From positions 1 through 64,000 of the forward strand of contig NZ_PIUM01000020.1 of the NCBI RefSeq assembly GCF_002845745.1: 64,000 nucleotides of DNA, in the 5' to 3' direction. The notes under the pieces were generated by a model that worked only from the letters and a program-made list of their open reading frames with translations, made no database searches and had not been told where the DNA came from. The translations under genes and the position numbers were made by a program. The stretch is from Telmatospirillum siberiense (lineage in GTDB: Bacteria; Pseudomonadota; Alphaproteobacteria; Rhodospirillales; Magnetospirillaceae). Position 1 is the first letter of the stretch. Every line of letters starts with the position of its first letter. Shown in pieces: positions 57,080-64,000 of the stretch.

Positions 57080-57549
57080 TCTCCATCGAAAACCGGAACG
57101 CCGTCACCGATCTGTTGGCCGCCGCCACCCTCCGCCTCGATGAGGACGAGCTCGAAAGCTGGGTGGAGTGTTTCGAGGAAACCGCCGTCTACCGGATTCT
57201 GTCCCGCGAAAACGTGGCCCGGGGACTGCCCCTTCCCCTTTTCCAGTGCGACAACAAGAACATGCTGCGCGACAGGGTTCTTTCTCTGCGCAAAGCCAAT
57301 GTCACCAACCCCCATCGCGACTGCCATGTCGCCGGGCTGCCGGCGCTCGAAGCCGAGGCGGACGGCACCATAAGCGTCACCAGCAGCTACGCCCTTTACC
57401 AGACCGACCCCGACGGCGTCGGCCGGCTGTTCAGCGTCGGGCGCTACCGGGACCGCATCCGCATTGCCGGATCGGCGGCCAAGTTCATCGAACGCGTCGT
57501 CATCGTCGACATGTTCAGCATACCGACCATGCTGTCGACTCCCATTTGA
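57076..57549 (+). CDS. Rieske oxygenase beta (small) subunit
   Basis: 157 residues with the NTF2-like cone fold of ring-hydroxylating oxygenase beta subunits (LRLDEDELESWVECFEETAVYRILSRENVARG; MLRDRVLSLRKANV; a late VGRYRDRIRI). It has a structural role in the alpha3-beta3 hexamer. The ATG overlaps the alpha stop by 4 nt, so the two are made together. Confidence 0.9.
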   Translation: MISIENRNAVTDLLAAATLRLDEDELESWVECFEETAVYRILSRENVARGLPLPLFQCDNKNMLRDRVLSLRKANVTNPHRDCHVAGLPALEAEADGTISVTSSYALYQTDPDGVGRLFSVGRYRDRIRIAGSAAKFIERVVIVDMFSIPTMLSTPI

Positions 57550-57607
57550 CGGCGGCCCCCCCATATGCTGGAAATGCCGCTTCGGGGAATGGATTCGGGG
57601 GCTTCTC

Positions 57608-58078
57608 TTGGTCAGGGTTCTTTTCGTCTGCACGGGTAACATCTGCCGCTCGCCCACCGCCCACGGCCTGCTGCGCGCCCGCGCCGCCGAAGCCGGACTG
57701 GCCGACCGGGTCGAGGTCGATTCGGCCGGCACCCACGGATACCACACCGGAGAACCGCCGGACCCCCGCAGCGTGGCCACCGCCCTGGCCCACGGCATCG
57801 ACCTTTCCGACCTGCGGGCGCGGAAAATCGAAGGCGGAGACTTCGCCGCCTTCGATATCATTTCGGCGATGGAACGGGGTCACGAACAAACCTTGCGCAG
57901 ACTCTGCCCGCCCGGCCTGTCGCACCGCATCGGACTGTTGATGCGCTTCGCAAGCGAGGCCGGGGAGATGGAAGTCCCCGATCCCTATTACGGCGACGAA
58001 GGCTTCGAGACGGTCTTCAGGATGATCGACCAGGGCGTGATGGGCCTGCTGGAGCAGGTCCGGCGCGGCGGTGTTTAA
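57608..58078 (+). CDS. Low-molecular-weight protein tyrosine phosphatase
   Basis: 156 residues. The phosphate loop VCTGNICRS (Cys-x5-Arg) is near the N-terminus and the catalytic Asp is in EVPDPYYGDEG. No ATG is in frame; TTG at 57608, six bases after GGGGG, is the best start. Such enzymes act in exopolysaccharide control or general phosphotyrosine removal. No kinase gene is near. Confidence 0.88.
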   Translation: MVRVLFVCTGNICRSPTAHGLLRARAAEAGLADRVEVDSAGTHGYHTGEPPDPRSVATALAHGIDLSDLRARKIEGGDFAAFDIISAMERGHEQTLRRLCPPGLSHRIGLLMRFASEAGEMEVPDPYYGDEGFETVFRMIDQGVMGLLEQVRRGGV

Positions 58079-58094
58079 GGAATAATTATGTACT

Positions 58095-58120
58095 CTCGGT
58101 GATCGGTTCCGATCACCGAG
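58095..58120. terminator. Hairpin after the phosphatase gene
   Basis: CTCGGTGATC and GATCACCGAG form a perfect 10-bp stem over GGTTCC, 17 bp past the phosphatase stop. No T-run follows. Confidence 0.45.
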
Positions 58121-58196
58121 CCCTCAATCGCCGGGCGGGATACATCCGTATCCCTTGGCTTCGCGCCAACGATGGCGCGGGCCCTCAACGGGCCAG
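58121..58196 (+). repeat. Single copy of the multi-hairpin element
   Basis: Starts CCCTCA, followed by CGCCGGGCGG, then GGGATAC-ATCC-GTATCCC, TTGGCTTCGCGCCA-ACGA-TGGCGCG and GGCCC-TCAAC-GGGCC. It matches the 14.9-kb array unit in border sequence and in the ATCC, ACGA and TCAAC loops, whereas two of the stems have changed on both sides so that pairing is kept. It lies between the convergent phosphatase and acsA genes. Confidence 0.8.
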
Positions 58197-58199
58197 ACC

Positions 58200-58230
58200 A
58201 AGTTTCGATGAGTCATCCTCATCGAAACTT
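58200..58230. terminator. Perfect hairpin at the 3' end of acsA
   Basis: AAGTTTCGATGAG and its exact complement make a 13-bp stem over TCATC, 14 bp past the acsA stop on the minus strand. It probably ends or protects the acsA mRNA, and also faces the convergent phosphatase transcript. Confidence 0.55.
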
Positions 58231-58243
58231 GCGCGAACCGTCC

Positions 58244-60190
<1,947 letters not shown>

Positions 60191-60378
60191 GGAGGCCTCC
60201 CTTATGGCTGCTCGGGCGCGTTCTCGAGGATCCGCAAGCGCTGCTCCGCGGTCGGCCCTTCGTCTCATTTGTCATGTAGAGTATGGGCAATCATAAGATG
60301 ATTAACAACCCTACCAACTTTCCGGAGATTGCGAATTCATAATGATTTCGCACTGTTACCGATGTCATAGGGAAGGGT

Positions 60379-60714
60379 CTAAAAATCCTCGAGCCAGACC
60401 GTTCCATCGGCCAGAGTCACCGGAACCGGGGTCAGGGATTTTCCGGCGCAGGGGCCGCCCAGACAGAAGCCGTCCTCGATTCGAAAGCTGGCGCCATGGG
60501 TGGCGCACAGGATGAAACGGCGATCGAGATCGAGAAACCGCCCGGCCTGCCAGTCGAGCGGGCTCCCGTTATGCGGGCAATTGTTCAGATAGGCGAAGAC
60601 ACTCCCGCCGCGCCGGACGATCAATCCCGCCCGGCGCAGATCCTCCTCGCCGAAAGTGAAGGCGGCGCTGCCCGGATCCTCAAGCTCGTCCAGGCGGCAC
60701 AGCGCCCGTTTCAC
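60379..60714 (-). CDS. Small Rieske (2Fe-2S) ferredoxin-like protein
   Basis: 111 residues. The Rieske ligands are in NCPHNGSPLDW (C-x-H) and CATHGASF (C-x-x-H). It has no oxygenase domain, so it is an electron carrier or a stand-alone Rieske protein. The start overlaps the EVE-domain gene stop by 4 nt. In principle it could feed the reductase-less Rieske oxygenase encoded 3 kb away, but gene pairing with EVE is the common arrangement and that link is only a guess. Confidence 0.87.
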   Translation of the reverse strand: MKRALCRLDELEDPGSAAFTFGEEDLRRAGLIVRRGGSVFAYLNNCPHNGSPLDWQAGRFLDLDRRFILCATHGASFRIEDGFCLGGPCAGKSLTPVPVTLADGTVWLEDF

Positions 60715-61124
60715 CCGGAAACGCCACCCAGCGCGCAGATCAAGGCCCAGGCCTCGTCGTCCACCGGCATCACCGACAGGCGCGACTGGCGGACCAGGGC
60801 CAGATGATTGAGCCGGGGATCGGTCTTGATCTGATCCAGGGACACCGGTGTCGGCACCGGGCGCACGGCCTTGACGTCGACCATGCCGAACCGCCCGGAA
60901 GGGTCGGAGGGATCGGGATAATAGGTTCGCGTCACCTCGACGATGCCGACGATGCGCTTCTCATTGACCGAATGATAGAAGAAGGCCAGATCGCCGGGCA
61001 CCATGGCCTTCAGATTGTTGGCCGCCTGATAGTTGCGCACCCCGTCCCAATGGGTGGTGCCGTGCTTCACCTGATCGTCCCAGGACCAATGTCCGGGTTC
61101 CGATTTCACCAGCCAATACGCCAT
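60711..61124 (-). CDS. EVE-domain (PUA-like) protein
   Basis: 137 residues. AYWLVKSEPGHWSWDDQVKHGTTHWDGVRNYQAANNLKAM and GDLAFFYHSVNEKRIVGIVEVTRTYYPDP are the standard EVE domain, which forms an aromatic pocket that in relatives binds modified bases. The start is followed by normal spacing and overlaps the small Rieske gene. In alphaproteobacteria it is often found near YciI and gpsA, as here. Confidence 0.9.
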   Translation of the reverse strand: MAYWLVKSEPGHWSWDDQVKHGTTHWDGVRNYQAANNLKAMVPGDLAFFYHSVNEKRIVGIVEVTRTYYPDPSDPSGRFGMVDVKAVRPVPTPVSLDQIKTDPRLNHLALVRQSRLSVMPVDDEAWALICALGGVSG

Positions 61125-61586
61125 GCAAGACCCTCCGTTGAACCCCCAAAATGGTCACGCGAGCGCGAAAAGGGAAGAGGGCGATCTGAAGAGCAGACGC
61201 CCGAAGGCCTGACGAGCCCCAAGTGGCACCGGCATCCCTGCCCATATGCGCTAGCTTAAGCCCCAAATAAGCCCTCTCCCGCGTCAGCGGGAGGGGGAAA
61301 TCGGGCAAGATCCGAAGCGAAAACCAGAGGGAGAACACTGTCTCCCAACGCCTTTCCAGAGAAACACAGATGAACAAGATGAACACGGATGGGCACAGAT
61401 AAAGAAAAAGCTCATCTGTGCTTATCTGTGTTCATCCCGTTCATCTGTGTTCCCGATAATGGCGCCACGGATCCGGCAAGATGCGGGATGCGGCCACCCC
61501 CGCTCTCCCGCTTGTCCGCGGGAGAGAGGCCTTAAGTTAGCGCCGATGGGCGTCCCTGCCGGTGCCCGCCTGGCAATGCCGTCAGC
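61125..61586. other. Gene-free interval rich in repeats
   Basis: No coding region is supported. It contains CCCTCTCCCGC-GCGGGAGGG hairpins at 61271-61297 and 61502-61528, related to the 5.4-kb inverted repeat, an ACACAGATGAAC palindrome at 61362-61452, and GGCGTCCCTGCCGGTG at 61549, which is identical to the 16-mer at about 5509. Confidence 0.7.
61362..61452. repeat. ACACAGATGAAC-type imperfect palindrome
   Basis: AAACACAGATGAACAAG...GGGCACAGAT in the left half is complementary, with mismatches, to ATCTGTGCTTATCTGTG...GTTCATCTGTGTT in the right half. The motif is a short unit (ACAGAT or GAACAC) repeated, a style similar to the ACCAAGG element. Found once in the window. Confidence 0.8.
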
Positions 61587-61865
61587 TTACGGGAAGACCT
61601 TCTTGTAGACCGAGACCTCGACCTTGGAGAACAGACCGGCCTTGGCGTAGGGATCCTGGGCCAGCAGCACGTCGAGCGCGGCGCGGTCGGCGACGTCGAA
61701 GACCAGGACGCTGCCGGTCATGCCTTGCCCGTCGTCGGTCAGCGTCGGCCCGCCGATCAGCACCTTCTCGATGTTCGCCTTGATGAATTCCAGATGCGCC
61801 GCCCGGTTGGCCAGGCGGACCTCCTGGTGATTGGGCTTGTCAAAGCAATGAACAAAGAACTGCAT
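61587..61865 (-). CDS. YciI-like protein
   Basis: 92 residues of the YCII-related ferredoxin-like fold. The N-terminal MQFFVHCFDKP, RLANRAAHLEFI with the conserved His, and PTLTDDGQGMTGSVLVFDV, then DPYAKAGLF, are typical. The family has a His-Asp pair and unknown or dehydrochlorinase-like activity. It lies 27 bp after gpsA, an association seen in many alphaproteobacteria. Confidence 0.9.
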   Translation of the reverse strand: MQFFVHCFDKPNHQEVRLANRAAHLEFIKANIEKVLIGGPTLTDDGQGMTGSVLVFDVADRAALDVLLAQDPYAKAGLFSKVEVSVYKKVFP

Positions 61866-61892
61866 GAAACCTCTCCTGGACTGGGTTGGAAA

Positions 61893-62909
61893 TCAGGTGG
61901 CAGGGCGGCCTTCCCCAAGGAAGCCCAATTCATGGCGGAACGGGCGGGCCAGCAGATCGCGGATCGTCTCCTCGATACCGCGGGACTGATGCAGAAGGCC
62001 GGCGACGGCGGCGCAGATCGGCAGCTCGACGCCCAGTTTGGCGGCCAACCCGCCGACGGCGGCGGCGGTCGCCACGCCCTCGGTGACCGAGCGGCGCGAC
62101 GCCAGGATGTCGGCAAGGCTTTTTCCTTCGCCCAGCGCGAAGCCCAGCGAATAGTTCCGCGACTGCTGCGACGAGGCGGTGAGAATCAAATCGCCGAGGC
62201 CGGACAGCCCCATGCAGGTTTCGGCCCTGGCCCCCTTGGCCACGGCGAGGCGCATCAGTTCGGCGATGCCGCGGGTGATCAGGGAGGCGCGGGCGTTGTC
62301 GCCAAGCCCCTGGCCCTCCACCACCCCGCAGGCGATGGCCAGGACGTTCTTCACCGCCCCGCCCACCTCGGCGCCGATCACGTCGTCGGTCAGATAGGGA
62401 CGGAAACTGGCGGTGCCGATCCAGTCGACCAATTGCCGGCCGATGGCGGCATCGGCGCAGGCGAGCGTAATGGCGGTGGGCAGGCCGCGCGCCACCTCGA
62501 CGGCGAAGGTCGGCCCGGAAAGCACGGCCAGCGGGGCTTCCGGCAATTCGGCGGCCACCACCTCGCTCATCGCGGCGAAACTGTCGGTCTCGACCCCCTT
62601 GGCGCAGATCACCGCCGGCACGCCGGCTTTCCAGTGGGAGCGCAACCGGCGGCATTGGGCGCGAAGGAATTGCGCCGGCACCACCAGGAGGACCGCGTCG
62701 GCATCGGCCGCCGCCGCCAGATCGCCGGTGGCGGCAACCCCGTTCAAGGCGATTTCGGGCAGGAACAAAGGATTGTGGCCGTTGTCGCGGATGCCTTCGA
62801 CGACCTCCGTCTCATGGGCCCACAACACGCAGTCATGCCCGGCCCGGCTCATGGTGGCCGCCAGGGCGGTTCCCCAGGCTCCGGCGCCGACGATGCCAAT
62901 TCTTGCCAT
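61893..62909 (-). CDS. gpsA: Glycerol-3-phosphate dehydrogenase (NAD(P)+)
   Basis: 338 residues. NAD motif GAGAWGTALA at 8-17; catalytic lysine region GGAVKNVLAIA; LSGPTFAVEVARG. It reduces dihydroxyacetone phosphate to sn-glycerol 3-phosphate for phospholipid synthesis. In most relatives gpsA directly follows tsaD; here a 960-bp insertion with a divergent gene and a palindrome separates them. Confidence 0.95.
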   Translation of the reverse strand: MARIGIVGAGAWGTALAATMSRAGHDCVLWAHETEVVEGIRDNGHNPLFLPEIALNGVAATGDLAAAADADAVLLVVPAQFLRAQCRRLRSHWKAGVPAVICAKGVETDSFAAMSEVVAAELPEAPLAVLSGPTFAVEVARGLPTAITLACADAAIGRQLVDWIGTASFRPYLTDDVIGAEVGGAVKNVLAIACGVVEGQGLGDNARASLITRGIAELMRLAVAKGARAETCMGLSGLGDLILTASSQQSRNYSLGFALGEGKSLADILASRRSVTEGVATAAAVGGLAAKLGVELPICAAVAGLLHQSRGIEETIRDLLARPFRHELGFLGEGRPAT

Positions 62910-63091
62910 GACCGACCTTATGCTCCCTCGCCGCTGCGCATGACCGCGTCGGGCGTTTATGCCTCTCGTTCGACATTCCTACAAGACCGGAAACCGGGGC
63001 GGGCCGCTCCACATCGCCCAACGCCCGATGGACGAACCGTTTCGGATCGAAATAAAATCGAAATTCCTATGCTTGAGGGAGAGCTCGCGCC

Positions 63092-63667
63092 ATGTCGTCC
63101 GGAATCGCACGCCGAAGGGAAGCCAAGGCCGCCCGCCGGAAAAAGCTGTTGGAAAACCGTCGCAAGCTTGTGCAGGGCGAAAAACCGATGCGACCAATGC
63201 CGGATTTCGGCGGCGGCGCGGCCCCCGGCGCGGATGCCTCGGACCTTGACGGCGAAAATTACAACCCCGCCGAAGCGCCGGATCCGAAGGAATGGCTCGC
63301 CCTTGACGAGCAGGAGCGCCAAATCCTCGTCGAGAATTTTCATCGGCGCGCCGGCGTTCGCCCGCCGAACGAGACGGTGCATGCGATTTTTCATGTCATC
63401 GTCGAAAATCAAATCGCCGAGGGCGACGATTTGCCCGTCCGCCGCGCCGTCGAGCGCCTGATCGATGGAGGCCTGGACCGGCACGAGGCCCTGCATGCGG
63501 TGGGCTCGGTCCTCTCCGACTTCATGTATGACATCCTGCAGGGCAAGGAGACGAAGGCCTTTCCGCAGGACGCATACAATGCCGCCGTCGAACGGCTGAC
63601 CGTGGAAAGCTGGCGCCAACAGGCCAAACCCGAGGCTCCGGCAAAAAAGCGGGGCAAACCCCGGTAG
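63092..63667 (+). CDS. Conserved hypothetical protein (DUF1841-like)
   Basis: 191 residues. A very basic start (RREAKAARRKKLLENRRKL), an acidic linker, and a core PDPKEWLALDEQERQILVENFHRRAG...NETVHAIFHVIVENQIAEGDDLPVRRAVERLIDGGLDRHEALHAVGSVL. The conserved His residues (VHAIFH, DRHEALH) suggest a metal site or a structural helix pair. I recall this core from DUF1841 and SEC-C-linked proteins, but the assignment is by memory only. It ends in a basic tail and is divergent from gpsA. Confidence 0.7.
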   Translation: MSSGIARRREAKAARRKKLLENRRKLVQGEKPMRPMPDFGGGAAPGADASDLDGENYNPAEAPDPKEWLALDEQERQILVENFHRRAGVRPPNETVHAIFHVIVENQIAEGDDLPVRRAVERLIDGGLDRHEALHAVGSVLSDFMYDILQGKETKAFPQDAYNAAVERLTVESWRQQAKPEAPAKKRGKPR

Positions 63668-63697
63668 GGCCTGGGACGGAATTACCGAACCAGGCCC
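63667..63697 (+). terminator. Hairpin at the stop of the hypothetical gene
   Basis: GGGCCTGG and CCAGGCCC form an 8-bp stem over 15 bases, beginning at the last base of the stop codon. No long T-run follows, so termination is likely but weak. Confidence 0.5.
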
Positions 63698-63698
63698 T

Positions 63699-63791
63699 CT
63701 AGTGTTCTGACGCCAACGCTTGTTTCCCTCGTCATTCCCGCGAAAGCGGGAAGATGGATGGGGGTACTTTCCGTTGGCGCCAGAACTCTAG
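63699..63791. repeat. Palindromic intergenic repeat with TCATTCCCGCGAAAGCGGGAA core
   Basis: Terminal inverted repeats CTAGTGTTCTGACGCCAACG (63699-63718) and its near complement (63772-63791) with two mismatches. The inside carries the widespread bacterial hairpin of the CCCGC-GAAA-GCGGG kind. At 93 bp with CTAG at both ends it resembles a small MITE or REP-type element. It lies between the hypothetical gene and tsaD. Confidence 0.75.
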
Positions 63792-63869
63792 CCCGAGCGG
63801 CGTCTGAGCCCGGCGACAGCGGAGCGGAGGCGTCATATCAAACTTAAGGCCCAACGGACCCTGAGATCC

Positions 63870-64000
63870 TCACGCCTTGACGCCGGCACCGCGCAGTTGT
63901 TTCGCCTGCGGATCGAGCGGCCAGCGCGGGCGGGGGGCGAAATCCATGCCGTCTTGGTGGCCGAGACGGAAATGCTCCAGGCCGGCCCAGGCGATCATCG
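63870..64000 (-). CDS. tsaD: tRNA threonylcarbamoyladenosine synthase TsaD, C-terminal end (partial)
   Basis: Only the last 43 codons are inside the window. The reading [20 protein letters not shown] followed by [10 protein letters not shown] matches the TsaD C-terminus. TsaD makes the t6A modification on tRNAs that read ANN codons. The rest lies beyond position 64000. Same strand as gpsA, but separated from it by about 960 bp. Confidence 0.85.
   Translation of the reverse strand, partial: MIAWAGLEHFRLGHQDGMDFAPRPRWPLDPQAKQLRGAGVKA

Noticed and set aside
44204-57549. A standard Rut pyrimidine pathway
   Set aside because: RutA (flavin monooxygenase), RutF and RutG are absent, and the hydrolase resembles ring-cleavage enzymes as much as RutD, so only a partial analogy is claimed.
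61362-61452. A protein-coding or tRNA-like element
   Set aside because: The sequence is a low-complexity palindrome of ACAGAT/GAACAC units with no cloverleaf and no frame with a start signal.

Overview
The window looks like a chromosomal segment of a GC-rich alphaproteobacterium, most likely in the order Rhodospirillales. The evidence is gene order and family membership: folC-accD-trpA-trpB, trpF-pyrF-lapA-ihfB-rpsA-cmk-aroA, a FYDLN-acid (TIGR02300) protein, kdsD-lptC-lptA-lptB-rpoN-ptsN, gltD-gltB next to a UppP-like protein and an NDUFA9-type protein, and FzlA, NrnC, DUF1150 and tsaD-gpsA. The genus cannot be fixed from sequence reading alone.

Layout. 1-102 is the 3' end of a group II intron. 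358-672 is thioredoxin. 800-5121 is a small metabolic island (MHS-type transporter, GldA-like dehydrogenase, GntR regulator, 2-hydroxyacid dehydrogenase) whose two outward-facing promoters share a 24-bp motif. 5694-16657 is a long minus-strand housekeeping block for folate, fatty-acid, tryptophan and pyrimidine synthesis, IHF, ribosomal protein S1, CMP kinase and EPSP synthase. A four-copy 102-bp tandem repeat sits between aroA and cmk. tRNA-Ala(GGC), an autotransporter, a small glycosyltransferase and several small accessory genes follow (17340-22524). 22767-23494 is a small heat-shock protein plus DUF1150, with a possible RNA thermometer. 23631-30222 is ptsN, rpoN, the LPS-transport genes lptBAC, kdsD and nrnC, followed by tRNA-Leu(CAG). 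30623-39424 holds an NDUFA9-like protein, a degenerate UppP, glutamate synthase and a lipoprotein. 39701-44127 holds FzlA, a deacetylase, an acetyltransferase, a MASE1-PAS protein without an output domain, and a sirtuin.

44204-57549 is the most interesting accessory region. It is a catabolic and uptake cluster with two FCD-type GntR regulators, an alpha/beta hydrolase, a RidA protein, an isopenicillin-N-synthase-like 2OG-Fe(II) oxygenase, a VOC protein, a complete BMP-type (nucleoside-like) ABC importer, an isochorismatase-type amidase, an amidohydrolase, and a Rieske oxygenase alpha/beta pair without its own reductase. Four intergenic sites resembling ATTGTATACAAT lie in front of its transcription units, so it reads as one regulon. 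The combination resembles RutB, RutC and RutD functions plus ring oxygenation, and suggests breakdown of an imported nitrogen-containing ring compound. The substrate is not known.

57608-64000 returns to general genes: a low-molecular-weight phosphatase, acetyl-CoA synthetase, a small Rieske protein, EVE and YciI proteins, gpsA, a hypothetical protein, and the 3' end of tsaD at the edge. The window is rich in dispersed intergenic repeats: three copies of an ACCAAGG-type element, the multi-hairpin element at 14.9 and 58.1 kb, an ACACAGATGAAC-type palindrome at 61.4 kb, and a palindrome at 63.7 kb. No CRISPR array, rRNA or complete transposase gene was seen.
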